DNA of 15,109 nt, taken from positions 1 through 15,109 of the forward strand of contig CAJXRL010000034.1 of the NCBI GenBank assembly GCA_913059105.1, written 5' to 3'. Positions 1 to 8,444 of this stretch are shown here, one piece after another (positions within the stretch are counted from its first letter, which is position 1; every line of letters begins with the position of its first letter). The notes under the pieces are model-generated. The model did no database searches. It was not told the DNA's origin and saw only the letters and a list, made by a program, of their open reading frames with translations. Both the position numbers and the translations under genes were made by a program. The stretch is from an uncultured Flavobacteriales bacterium. Its GTDB lineage: Bacteria; Bacteroidota; Bacteroidia; Flavobacteriales_E; Vicingaceae.

Positions 1-48
1 TCTACACAGAGTAGATCGTCGGCAGCGTCAGATGTGTATAAGAGACAG
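1..48. other. Nextera i5/Read 1 adapter (sequencing artefact)
   Basis: This stretch is synthetic library sequence. Bases 1-7 (TCTACAC) match the end of the Illumina P5 primer, 8-15 (AGAGTAGA) are an i5 index that I recall as Nextera S504, 16-29 (TCGTCGGCAGCGTC) are the Read 1 tail, and 30-48 (AGATGTGTATAAGAGACAG) are the Tn5 mosaic end. Genomic sequence starts at base 49. Translation of ftsW through the junction gives the peptide VSYTHLTLPT, which turns up as a contaminant in protein databases. Confidence 0.98.
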
Positions 49-826
49 CTCCACCAGTAGCTATTGCAATTTTTGATTGCTCTGCTTGATAGTTGGCTTG
101 AGCACTGCCATCAGAAAAGTTAGTAATTCTGTTCTTCCAGGTAATTACCCGATTCGTTAGAGGGGAGTTTTCCTCTGAAGTTTTGGTTTCCTGAATACTC
201 AGTCCAATGGCTATAAATATGCTTAACAGCGTCACTCCAACCGCAATAAGTGATATAATATATTTCAAATTTATTCGCCCAACAAACATCAACACCAAGC
301 AAGTAACAAACAACATTGCCGCTGTAGATAGGTTAGCAGGAAGAATTAGTGCACAAACAATCAAAACTGGTATCATGATAGGGAGAAAGGCTTGGTTAAA
401 GTCTTTGATATTGTCTTGACGCTTTGAAAGCATTCTTGCCAAAAACATAATCAACGCCAGTTTCGCTAAATCCGAAGTTTGAAAGGTTTGATTAATAATA
501 GGTATTACCAGCCAGCGACTTGCATCGTTAATGCTTGCTCCCGTAAGAAGCGTAAATAGGAGAAGCGGAATGGCTAACAACAATCCAATCTGCGACATCC
601 TAGAGTAATACCGGTAATTAACCTTGTGTGCAAAATACATCAATAAAAAGCCGATAAATAAAATTATGGAATGTTTAAACAGATAATATTCTGTATTTCC
701 ACCTTGATATTTATAAGCAAGGGTAACAATTGAGCTATAAACAACCAGCACAGAAAATATAGCCAGCAGCAACGCTACTGCCCAGATCACTCGATCGCCC
801 TTTATATATTTATTGATAAAATGCAT
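49..826 (-). CDS. ftsW: FtsW, septal peptidoglycan glycosyltransferase (SEDS), C-terminus missing
   Basis: FtsW is the SEDS-family polymerase that links lipid II into glycan strands at the division septum, working with FtsI. About 259 genuine residues remain. Hydrophobic segments lie at roughly 13-33, 50-67, 77-95, 118-132, 147-163, 167-183 and 188-210. The family signature is visible at 95-131, with TGASINDASRW followed by FQTSDLAKLALI. The genuine protein ends in SKIAIATGG at the Tn5 adapter junction, so about a third of a normal FtsW (near 390 residues) is lost. The lost part includes the extracellular loop that carries the catalytic Asp in this family. The ATG lies one base after the murD stop. 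RodA is the main alternative, but the position after murD in a dcw cluster favours FtsW. Confidence 0.93.
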
Positions 827-827
827 T

Positions 828-2171
828 TTACAATGACTTTACGGCGCGCTTAAATTGATGCCCTCTATCTTCATAGTTCTCAAATAAATCGAAACTAGCA
901 CAAGCAGGAGACAACAAAACAGCATCACCACTTTGACCAATTTCATATGCTTTCTTCACAGCTTCGTCAGCAGACCTTGCTTCTTCAATAACTTGGATAT
1001 GATCTCTAAATGCTTCAATTATTTTTGAATTATCGGTACCCAAACAAATTATAGCTTTTACTTTATCTTTTACTAATTCTAACAGTTCGTCGTAGTCATT
1101 CCCTTTATCAACACCACCTACAATCCAAACTAGGTCTTTAGTAACGCTTTCTAAAGCATACCATGTTGAGTTTACATTCGTTGCTTTTGAGTCATTAATA
1201 AACTCAATACCATGAATCGTGGCTACCGTTTCTAATCGGTGTTCTATGTTCTGAAAATCTGACAAAGATTCTCTGATTAATTCTTTTCTTAAATCCAACA
1301 CTCTGCCTGCTATTCCAGATGCCATAGTATTGTATAAGTTGTGCTTGCCTTGTAAGGCTAAATCATGTATTGACATAATAAAGTGGTTGTTTGTTGTTAG
1401 TTTAATTATTAGTTGTTCGTTATCTATGTAGGCCCCTTTCGGGAGTTGTTTTTTTATTGAAAATGGAATGAGTTCAGCTTCCGTCGCCGTCCTCTTCATT
1501 GCTGCTCTAATGCTTTTATCGTCTTCGCAAAAAATGAGCTTATCACTGGATTTCGCATTCATCGCTATTCTCATTTTCGAATCGGCATACAACTCAAATG
1601 AATTGTTATAGCGATCTAAATGATCGGGCGTGATGTTCAATAGAATTGCTATATCTGCTCTAAACGTTTTGATACCGTCTAATTGGAAACTACTTAGTTC
1701 CAATACATACCAATCAAAATCTTCCGTCGCAACTTGCTCAGCAAAGCTTTTTCCGACATTCCCGGCAACACCTGCATTTACTCCGCTCTTCACCAAAATA
1801 TGATGCATTAAAAGCGTGGTAGTTGTCTTCCCGTTACTGCCTGTAATCCCAATAATTTTTGCTTTGCAATAGCGAAAAGCAAATTCAATTTCTGAAATCA
1901 CTGAAACGCCTTTTTTAAGCAATTGCTGAATCAAAGGCACCTCATCGGAAATTCCTGGGCTTTTTATCACCTCACCCGCTTCAAGAATTCTTTCTATCGT
2001 ATGCTTTCCTTCTTCCCATTCAATTTCATTTTGTTCAAGAACGATCTTGTATTTGTCTTTGATTTTTCCAAAATCTGAGACAAAGGGTACAAGGCCCTTT
2101 TTTTTCGCTAGCAATGCTGCTCCTACTCCACTTTCCCCTCCGCCAAGTATGGCTATTGTTTTAGTTTTCAA
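828..2171 (-). CDS. murD: MurD, UDP-MurNAc-L-Ala--D-Glu ligase, TTG start
   Basis: MurD is the cytoplasmic ATP-dependent ligase that adds D-glutamate to UDP-MurNAc-L-alanine. At 447 residues it has normal length. The N-terminal UDP-binding part shows ILGGGESGVG (8-17). The central ATPase has GITGSNGKTTTT (108-119), ELSSFQLD (158-165) and NITPDHLDRY (179-188). The C-terminal domain has EHRLE (310-314), FINDSKATN (324-332) and SPACASFDLF (421-430). The start is TTG (2169-2171): an in-frame TAG lies two codons upstream, no ATG or GTG is nearby, and the TTG puts the N-terminus exactly where MurD proteins begin. It follows mraY after an unusually long gap of 162 bases and is followed by ftsW after one base. 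Confidence 0.97.
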   Translation of the reverse strand: MKTKTIAILGGGESGVGAALLAKKKGLVPFVSDFGKIKDKYKIVLEQNEIEWEEGKHTIERILEAGEVIKSPGISDEVPLIQQLLKKGVSVISEIEFAFRYCKAKIIGITGSNGKTTTTLLMHHILVKSGVNAGVAGNVGKSFAEQVATEDFDWYVLELSSFQLDGIKTFRADIAILLNITPDHLDRYNNSFELYADSKMRIAMNAKSSDKLIFCEDDKSIRAAMKRTATEAELIPFSIKKQLPKGAYIDNEQLIIKLTTNNHFIMSIHDLALQGKHNLYNTMASGIAGRVLDLRKELIRESLSDFQNIEHRLETVATIHGIEFINDSKATNVNSTWYALESVTKDLVWIVGGVDKGNDYDELLELVKDKVKAIICLGTDNSKIIEAFRDHIQVIEEARSADEAVKKAYEIGQSGDAVLLSPACASFDLFENYEDRGHQFKRAVKSL

Positions 2172-2195
2172 TTTCTAATCTTTAATTTTTTATCC

Positions 2196-2215
2196 AAATC
2201 AATTCTTCTTGATTT
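2196..2215. repeat. Small inverted repeat in the murD leader
   Basis: AAATCAA and TTGATTT are perfect 7-base complements separated by the six bases TTCTTC. In the murD mRNA the hairpin would sit about 25 bases before the TTG start codon. It is AT-rich and weak, with no T-run that would make a terminator. It may be chance or a minor leader structure. Confidence 0.35.
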
Positions 2216-2243
2216 CCCATTCTTAGTTTTTGCAATTAAATTG

Positions 2244-2272
2244 TCTAGACTTCGACTCCGCTCAGTCTGACA
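2244..2272. repeat. Dispersed hairpin repeat, copy 1 (29 bp)
   Basis: The element starts TCTAGACTTCGACT and ends CGCTCAGTCTGACA. A 30-bp copy lies at 13733-13762 and differs only at the centre (CC here, GTC there). The arms AGACT and AGTCT can pair, so it is an imperfect palindrome. It is intergenic, between mraY and murD. It resembles short palindromic elements with a CTTCGACT...CGCTCAG core that I recall as scattered through many Bacteroidota genomes. I could not check its copy number in this genome. Confidence 0.8.
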
Positions 2273-2300
2273 ATACATTCTACAATACTCCATTGTCGCT

Positions 2301-2335
2301 CTACATTCTACATTCTACATTCTACATTCTACATT
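2301..2335. repeat. Heptamer tandem repeat (CTACATT)x5
   Basis: There are five perfect copies of CTACATT. Degraded units (TACATTC, TACAATA) precede them from about 2274. The last two bases of the array lie inside the mraY stop codon (2334-2336), so the array begins immediately at the 3' end of that gene. It lies within the mraY-murD gap of the dcw operon. The 7-bp period is the same as in the array at 9971-10031, but the unit differs. Confidence 0.95.
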
Positions 2336-3551
2336 ACCTCAACTTCAGTGTTACAATAGAAAGTATGGCGAGCATAATTCCTATAATCCAAAAGCGTGAT
2401 ACAATTTTTGATTCATGCATTCCTTTTTTCTGATAATGATGATGTAAAGGCGCCATTAAAAACACTCTTTTACCTTCTCCTAACTTCTTTTTAGTGTATT
2501 TGAAATAAGCAACTTGAATCATTACCGATAAATTCTCTACCAAGAAAACCCCACAGAAAACTGGAATTAAAAGTTCTTTACGAATGGCCAATGCGAATAC
2601 CGCAATTATTCCACCTAAGGCTAGACTGCCTGTATCGCCCATAAATACTTGAGCCGGATAAGAGTTATACCATAAAAACCCAATACAAGCTCCAACAAAA
2701 GCGCCGATAAAGATGACCAGTTCACTCGAGTTTGGGATGTACATAATGTTCAGATAATCAGAAAAAATAACATTGCCCGATACGTATGCAAAAACAGCCA
2801 AAGTGATTCCAATAATGGCCGAAGTTCCGGTAGCGAGACCATCGAGACCATCCGTCATGTTAGCACCGTTCGAAACGGCCGTAACAATTACAATTACAAC
2901 AGGAATAAAAATGATCCAAGCCCAATCCATAGCATTATCGCAGCACCAATCTAGAATTGACCCGTAATCAAATTCATTATTTTTCACGAATGGAATCGTG
3001 GTTTTCATTGACCTTGTTGCTTCCCATTCAAATGACTTTTCTCCGGTGGTTTGAACCGTTTCTATTTGAACTTCTTGCGCTACGTACACATCATCATGGA
3101 AATATAGAATTGATCCAACAAATAGACCTACAATTACTTGACCTATTATTTTAAACTTTCCTGCTAATCCTTCTTTATTCTTTTTAAATACTTTGATGTA
3201 ATCATCAATAAATCCAATAGCCCCCAACATAACCGTTGAAACCAGCATTAATATGATATAAATGTTATCCAGCTTGGCAAATAATAATGTCGGAATCAAA
3301 ATAGAAGCAAGAATAATTAACCCACCCATGGTTGGAGTGCCTTGTTTTGCTTTTTGACCGTCTAGACCTAAGTCACGCACTGTTTCGCCAACTTGCTTAG
3401 AATGCAAATAATTGATAATCTTTTTTCCAAAAACCATAGAAATTAGAAGCGATACAATTACGGAAGCTGCTGTTCTGAATGTAATGTATTGAAACACCCC
3501 AGCTCCTGGGAAATCTAATTCGTTCAAATATTCAAATAAGTAGTATAACAT
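2334..3551 (-). CDS. mraY: MraY, phospho-MurNAc-pentapeptide translocase
   Basis: MraY is the inner-membrane enzyme that transfers phospho-MurNAc-pentapeptide from UDP to undecaprenyl phosphate, making lipid I. It has 405 residues and many membrane segments. Motifs are TMGGLIIL (74-81), FIDDYIK with the Asp pair D116/D117, NMTDGLDGLATG (231-242), MGDTGSLALGG (304-314) and the histidine cluster in LMAPLHHHYQKKG (365-377). The region at about 150-205 is a polar insertion that makes the protein longer than the usual 360 or so residues. Such longer forms are, as I recall, normal in Bacteroidota. The ATG lies two bases after the murE stop. murF, often found between murE and mraY in Proteobacteria, is absent here. 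Confidence 0.98.
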   Translation of the reverse strand: MLYYLFEYLNELDFPGAGVFQYITFRTAASVIVSLLISMVFGKKIINYLHSKQVGETVRDLGLDGQKAKQGTPTMGGLIILASILIPTLLFAKLDNIYIILMLVSTVMLGAIGFIDDYIKVFKKNKEGLAGKFKIIGQVIVGLFVGSILYFHDDVYVAQEVQIETVQTTGEKSFEWEATRSMKTTIPFVKNNEFDYGSILDWCCDNAMDWAWIIFIPVVIVIVTAVSNGANMTDGLDGLATGTSAIIGITLAVFAYVSGNVIFSDYLNIMYIPNSSELVIFIGAFVGACIGFLWYNSYPAQVFMGDTGSLALGGIIAVFALAIRKELLIPVFCGVFLVENLSVMIQVAYFKYTKKKLGEGKRVFLMAPLHHHYQKKGMHESKIVSRFWIIGIMLAILSIVTLKLR

Positions 3552-3553
3552 GC

Positions 3554-5017
3554 CTATTTAGTTTGGTTTTCAGTCAATGCTTCTGTTAATATCTCTAGAT
3601 CGTCGAAATGAAATCGTTCTCCATTTATTTCTTGATAATTCTCGTGCCCTTTACCCGCAATTAGTAAAATGTCATTCGATTGCGCTAAAGAAGTTGCAGT
3701 TCTAATTGCCTCTTTTCTATTTGTTATGGCCAATACTTTGCGTTTTGAGGCGGCGTCAACTCCTACTTTCATTTCCTCAATAATTGCTTCAGGGTTTTCC
3801 GTTCGCGGGTTGTCTGACGTAAGAATTACGCGGTCGCTCAATTTGCACGCTATACCCGCCATTAATGGTCGCTTCGATCGATCTCGATCTCCACCACACC
3901 CTATAACTGTAATAACTTCTTCATTCCCGGTTCGGATATTTTTAATCGTTTTCAATACATTTTCCAATGCATCCGGGCTATGCGCGTAGTCTATTATTCC
4001 GATTACCTTACCAATTTTTAGATGCTGAAATCGTCCAGCAACTGAATTCAAGGTGCTTAAAACAGTTAAAACCTCCATTTTTTCTTGTCCCAATAACATG
4101 GCGACTCCAAAGACTGTAGTTAAATTATAAGCATTGAAATATCCAATGAATGGACTCCAGAACTCTTGGCCGTCCACCTTCAAGCTTAAACCATCGAAAT
4201 TGCTTTCAATCACTTTTGTTTTAAAGTCTGCTTGGGTTTTTAGCGCGTAATAGTATTTTTTGGCTGCTGTCTCTTGAAGCATTACTTCTCCATTCTTATC
4301 ATCTCGATTAGACAAGGCAAATGAACCTTTCGGCAATAGGTTGAAAAAACTCTGCTTAGCTTTTATGTATTCCTTAAATGTTTTATGAAAATCTAAATGC
4401 TCGTGAGTTATATTGGTAAAAGCTCCGCCCGCAAAAGTGATTCCGGCAACTCTATGTTGAACGACTGCGTGTGAACTCACTTCCATGAAACAGAATTCAC
4501 AGCCACTGTCAAGCATTCCCACCAAAAGCTCATTCAATTGAATTGCATCAGGAGTTGTGTGAGTGGATTTAATTTCCTCCTGTCCAATTTTGTTCACTAC
4601 AGTTGAAATCAACCCAACAGGATGTCCCAATTTGCTAAACAATTGATGTAATAAAGTAACAGTTGTTGTCTTACCATTCGTTCCTGTCACTCCTACTATT
4701 TTCAATTTTGAAGAAGGATTGTCATAAAAGTTAGAAGCCATTATTCCCAATGCTTCACTACTATTTTTTACTTTTACATAAGTCACTCCCTCAACGATAT
4801 TGGAAGGAACTACTTCACACAACACAGCTATAGCGCCCTCTGCAATTGACTTTTCAATAAAACTGTGCCCATCTACTTGACCACCAACTTGGGCAACATA
4901 GCAAAATCCAGTTGTTACTTTTCGAGAATCAAAAGCAATTCCAAACAAATCAATAGAAGTATCACCTACCACCTCCAAAATGGAAACACCATACAATATG
5001 TCTTTTAGATTCTTCAC
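3554..5017 (-). CDS. murE: MurE, UDP-MurNAc-tripeptide synthetase (meso-DAP type), GTG start
   Basis: MurE is the cytoplasmic ligase that adds the third amino acid to UDP-MurNAc-L-Ala-D-Glu. It has 487 residues, a normal length. Motifs are FDSRKV (29-34), GTNGKTTT (112-119), TTPDA (154-158), HEHLDFH (205-211), YIKAKQSFF with K221 as the probable carbamylated lysine, IIDYAHSPDALENVL (341-355), DNPRTENP (402-409) and GKGHE (455-459). DNPR is the known signature for meso-diaminopimelate, so the cell wall is probably DAP-type. The start codon is GTG (5015-5017), overlapping the ftsI stop in a GTGA arrangement. That suggests coupled translation. No in-frame ATG fits better. Confidence 0.98.
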   Translation of the reverse strand: MKNLKDILYGVSILEVVGDTSIDLFGIAFDSRKVTTGFCYVAQVGGQVDGHSFIEKSIAEGAIAVLCEVVPSNIVEGVTYVKVKNSSEALGIMASNFYDNPSSKLKIVGVTGTNGKTTTVTLLHQLFSKLGHPVGLISTVVNKIGQEEIKSTHTTPDAIQLNELLVGMLDSGCEFCFMEVSSHAVVQHRVAGITFAGGAFTNITHEHLDFHKTFKEYIKAKQSFFNLLPKGSFALSNRDDKNGEVMLQETAAKKYYYALKTQADFKTKVIESNFDGLSLKVDGQEFWSPFIGYFNAYNLTTVFGVAMLLGQEKMEVLTVLSTLNSVAGRFQHLKIGKVIGIIDYAHSPDALENVLKTIKNIRTGNEEVITVIGCGGDRDRSKRPLMAGIACKLSDRVILTSDNPRTENPEAIIEEMKVGVDAASKRKVLAITNRKEAIRTATSLAQSNDILLIAGKGHENYQEINGERFHFDDLEILTEALTENQTK

Positions 5018-7152
5018 GATAATTCGATTTGTATTTGTTGACCCTTTTGGATTTTTTCTCCAGACTTAAGCGATTGGGACTTTACCATTCCAGCACCGTT
5101 CACCTTCACTCTCAACCCTTGATTTTCTAGTAAATAAATTGCATCTCTCAACCCCATTCCAACTACGTTTGGAACTAGATTATCTCTCACTATTCTTGGA
5201 GCTAACTTCACGCCTTTCGCTTGCGTCGAAGTCACCACCCAGTCGACATCTCCTGCCGTAGATGTTACCGGTATTCCCAATTCATTAAACACCTGCTCAA
5301 CATTGTCTTTGTAACCATGCTTTGAATAAGGAATAGCCGAATTTGCAAAGAACTTTTGCTGATCTAATTCCTCATGCATTTCTAAACTATTTGCATATAC
5401 TTTGTCCGCAACCTCTTTAAATATTGGACCAGCCACTAAGTTTCCGTAATACACATTTCTACTAGGAGCGTTGATCACCACAATACATGAATATTGAGGA
5501 TTGTCGGCAGGAAAATAACCGGCAAACGATGCCTGATGACTTACCTCTCGTTTTTTTTTGTAACTGTCTTTATTCGAACCATAGCTCCCACCTTTCGCAA
5601 TCTGAGCTGTTCCTGTTTTTCCAGCAATTTTATAATCTGCATTCTTCAAATTAGTAGCAGTCCCGTTTGAAACAACTCCGGCTAATGCCAATTGCACTTT
5701 ATCAATTGTTTCTTTTGAGCATATTCTAGGATTCAAAACAATTGTCTCTACATATTCAACAACTTTTCTTCCTTTTGTAATTTTTTCGACAAATTTTGGC
5801 TTTACCATTTTGCCACCATTCGCTACAGCATTATAAAAAGTTAAAATTTGAAGCGGCGTCATTTGCAATTCATAGCCGTGAGCCATCCATGCCAAAGAAA
5901 TTCCCGACCAAGTATCTTCAGAAGTGTTTTTTATATATGGCTTACCTTCTCCTTCAATCTCAATATCTAATTGATCCCGCAAATTCATTTTTGCTAGATG
6001 GTCAATAAATTTTTGAGGGTTTTCGCTATAATTTTTTGTGATAATTTCGGCCATTCCAATGTTAGAAGAGACTTCTAGAATTCGCTGAACGGTAATTTTC
6101 CCCCAGCCACCTTTATCGTAATTAGAATCAAACATGGTCCGATCGTAGTATTGTTTTGAACCGTTACCGCAATCAATGATGTCGCCCATATCTACATATC
6201 CATCCTCCAAAGCAGCAATAAGCGCAGGCAACTTGAACGTTGACCCAGGTTCCGTACTCTCTCCTATGGCGTAATTATACCCTTCATAGTATGAACCACT
6301 TGAAGTTCGTTTCAAATTGGCTATTGCTTTAATTGAACCGGTAGCTACCTCCATCAAAACCACTGTTCCGTGATCTGCTTCGTGCTTTTCCAATTGCTTC
6401 ATCAAAGCATTTTCTGCAACATCTTGAAGGTTTACATCAATTGTGGTGTATATATCTTTCCCATCCTCAGGCTCTATCTCATCTGCATCACCCACTGGCA
6501 TCCATACTCCTCCAGATATTTTCTGCATTAAACGCTTGCCATCAATACCACTCAACGCAGCACTATATGCTCCTTCTAGGCCTACAGGAGAAATATCTTC
6601 TCGCTCATAGCCAATAGTTCGAGCCGCAAGAATTTGAAATGGCCTAGCTCTTTTATTTTGTTGAATCGTAATAAAACCACCTTTATACTTCCCTCTTCTG
6701 AAAAGCGGGAAGTTTTTCATTTGTTTTAAATCGGTGTACTTAACCTTCCTGCGAATCAAATGATAACGAGCACCCTTCTCTCGAGCAGAGATCAACTCTT
6801 TTCGATAAGAAGCTGGCGAGCGATCTTTAAATAACTCACTCAAACTCCAAGCGAGAGTATCTACCTTTTCCGCAAAGAGCACATCTGAAATTGCATCTGC
6901 ATTTGGGTCAAATCGCACTTCGTAAATAGGAATTGAAGTAGCTAACAAACTCCCATCGGAAGAATAAATATTCCCTCGAACTGCTTTTATACTTTTATCT
7001 CTTAATGTCCTGCTTTGAACTTTCTTTCGCAGATCAGGACCTTCAATCAACTGAATCGTCAGCGCTTTGCCAACAATAGCTATCCCAAAAAGACATACCG
7101 CTAAATACACGATATAGATCCGCCAAGCGATGTCTTTTTTAATTTCAGTCAT
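5014..7152 (-). CDS. ftsI: FtsI/PBP3-type septal transpeptidase with C-terminal PASTA domain
   Basis: This is a class B penicillin-binding protein that cross-links peptidoglycan at the septum, probably with FtsW. It has 712 residues. A single membrane anchor lies at about 12-30, followed by the PBP dimerisation region (roughly 50-215). The transpeptidase domain shows STFK (S304 nucleophile, K307), SSN (362-364) and KTGTAQ (512-517). The last 55 or so residues, from VPNVVGMGLRDAIYLLENQG (660-679), form one PASTA domain, as is common in Bacteroidota FtsI. Its start overlaps ftsL by eight bases and its stop overlaps murE by four. In older annotation such proteins may be called PBP2 or SpoVD-like; the dcw context supports FtsI. 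Confidence 0.96.
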   Translation of the reverse strand: MTEIKKDIAWRIYIVYLAVCLFGIAIVGKALTIQLIEGPDLRKKVQSRTLRDKSIKAVRGNIYSSDGSLLATSIPIYEVRFDPNADAISDVLFAEKVDTLAWSLSELFKDRSPASYRKELISAREKGARYHLIRRKVKYTDLKQMKNFPLFRRGKYKGGFITIQQNKRARPFQILAARTIGYEREDISPVGLEGAYSAALSGIDGKRLMQKISGGVWMPVGDADEIEPEDGKDIYTTIDVNLQDVAENALMKQLEKHEADHGTVVLMEVATGSIKAIANLKRTSSGSYYEGYNYAIGESTEPGSTFKLPALIAALEDGYVDMGDIIDCGNGSKQYYDRTMFDSNYDKGGWGKITVQRILEVSSNIGMAEIITKNYSENPQKFIDHLAKMNLRDQLDIEIEGEGKPYIKNTSEDTWSGISLAWMAHGYELQMTPLQILTFYNAVANGGKMVKPKFVEKITKGRKVVEYVETIVLNPRICSKETIDKVQLALAGVVSNGTATNLKNADYKIAGKTGTAQIAKGGSYGSNKDSYKKKREVSHQASFAGYFPADNPQYSCIVVINAPSRNVYYGNLVAGPIFKEVADKVYANSLEMHEELDQQKFFANSAIPYSKHGYKDNVEQVFNELGIPVTSTAGDVDWVVTSTQAKGVKLAPRIVRDNLVPNVVGMGLRDAIYLLENQGLRVKVNGAGMVKSQSLKSGEKIQKGQQIQIELS

Positions 7153-7540
7153 TTAAAATCTCTTTTTTCTCTTCTTTTGAAAGCAGTATTTTTTTAGGCG
7201 GAGAAGTCAATTCTCTTAATCCCATAACAGCAGTCGCTTCTGCAACCTCTGACTGCTTGCTAATTATCATCAAATCCGATTTGGTAGTAATGTATTCTGA
7301 CCTTAATTCCTTCAGCGAATTATTCGTTTTATGCAGATTAATTACCACCTTCTGTGTCCGATATCCATTAGCGATATAGCAGATCCCTAAAAAGGTGAGA
7401 AAGAAGATAAATGGCAGTGCACCTACCACGTTCTCTTTCGACAAAAAACTACCGGTCAATAAGGACTTAAAACCCCCCGAAGGAGCTTTTTCAACCTGAT
7501 CTTCATCAGACTTCTCTTGCGGTCTGACTCTATTGCTCAT
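7145..7540 (-). CDS. ftsL: FtsL-like division protein, one membrane segment plus coiled coil
   Basis: This is a short 131-residue bitopic protein. It has a charged cytoplasmic N-terminus (1-37), one membrane helix at about 38-57 (VVGALPFIFFLTFLGICYIA), and a periplasmic stretch at about 64-105 with heptad-like spacing that probably forms a coiled coil. This architecture, and the position between rsmH and ftsI, is that of FtsL, the scaffold that with FtsB and FtsQ activates the FtsW-FtsI pair. FtsL sequences diverge strongly, so the assignment rests on position and topology, not on catalytic motifs. It overlaps rsmH by 11 bases and ftsI by eight. Confidence 0.85.
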   Translation of the reverse strand: MSNRVRPQEKSDEDQVEKAPSGGFKSLLTGSFLSKENVVGALPFIFFLTFLGICYIANGYRTQKVVINLHKTNNSLKELRSEYITTKSDLMIISKQSEVAEATAVMGLRELTSPPKKILLSKEEKKEILND

Positions 7541-8444
7541 TTGACATCACTTTTTCTGCAATTCGCAATTTTGCGCTTCTTGATCTATTATTATCTTTTA
7601 TTTCCTCTGCATTTGGGACAATTGGTTTTCTGTTAATTGGCTCCATTGGCCGAATTAGATTTCCGAAAAAATCTTTCTCTACCTTACCTTGTACATTGCC
7701 AGTCTTGAAAAAATTTTTCACCAATCGATCCTCCAAAGAATGATACGTAATCACCGACATGCGACCACCATCTTTCAATACCTCAACCGTTTGTTCCAAC
7801 AAATCTTGTATTACTTTCAACTCTTCATTCACTTCAATTCGAAGTGCTTGAAAAACTTGTGCTAAAAACTTATGCTGTATCTTTTCAGGTGTTATATCTT
7901 TTAGGATAGCTTTAAAACCTTCAACCGTTGTTATCTTTTTCTCTTTTCGAGCGATTTCAATCTTCTCAACGATTTGCTTAGCATTCCTCAACTCACCGTA
8001 CTCCTTAAAAATCACCTCTAGCTGCTCTACCGAATACGAATTCACCACTTTCGCAGCCGTTAACTTTCGTTTTTGATCCATGCGCATATCAAGCGGACCT
8101 TCAAATCGAAATGAAAATCCTCTTTTAGGAACATCGAATTGATGAAAAGAGACCCCTAAATCAGCCAATACGCCATCAACAGGAATAGCATTGTACATGC
8201 GAAGAAAATTTTTGAGAAAGGAAAAATTTTGAGCAATCAACGAGAAACGATCATCATCAATTCTGTTATCTTCAGCATCAGGGTCCTGATCAAAAGCAAA
8301 CAGCCTTCCATTTTCGGAAAGTCGTTTAAGTATTTCTTCAGAGTGGCCACCGCCGCCAAAAGTCACATCTACATAACGACCATCAGCTACAATTGACAAA
8401 CCATCAACACTTTCATTTAGCAAAGCAGGCTTATGATACGCCAT
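7530..8444 (-). CDS. rsmH: RsmH (MraW), 16S rRNA m4C1402 methyltransferase
   Basis: RsmH uses S-adenosylmethionine to N4-methylate C1402 in the decoding centre of 16S rRNA. With the chosen start it has 304 residues. Motifs are DVTFGGGGHS (25-34, SAM binding), FAFDQDPDA, GVLADLGVSFHQFD, RGFSFRFEGPLDMRMD, QVFQALRIEVNEEL, ITYHSLEDRLVKNFF and the C-terminal NNRSRSAKLRIAEK. A longer reading frame opens at a GTG (8454-8456). I prefer the ATG at 8442-8444 because MAYHKPALLNE matches the family N-terminus and GGAGGT lies four bases upstream. This start lies inside mraZ (14-base overlap). The 3' end overlaps ftsL by 11 bases. Confidence 0.96.
   Translation of the reverse strand: MAYHKPALLNESVDGLSIVADGRYVDVTFGGGGHSEEILKRLSENGRLFAFDQDPDAEDNRIDDDRFSLIAQNFSFLKNFLRMYNAIPVDGVLADLGVSFHQFDVPKRGFSFRFEGPLDMRMDQKRKLTAAKVVNSYSVEQLEVIFKEYGELRNAKQIVEKIEIARKEKKITTVEGFKAILKDITPEKIQHKFLAQVFQALRIEVNEELKVIQDLLEQTVEVLKDGGRMSVITYHSLEDRLVKNFFKTGNVQGKVEKDFFGNLIRPMEPINRKPIVPNAEEIKDNNRSRSAKLRIAEKVMSNEQ

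Noticed and set aside
2230..2433. Plus-strand open frame of 67 codons across the mraY-murD gap
   Set aside because: It runs through the hairpin repeat and heptamer array and then antisense to mraY; no family resemblance.
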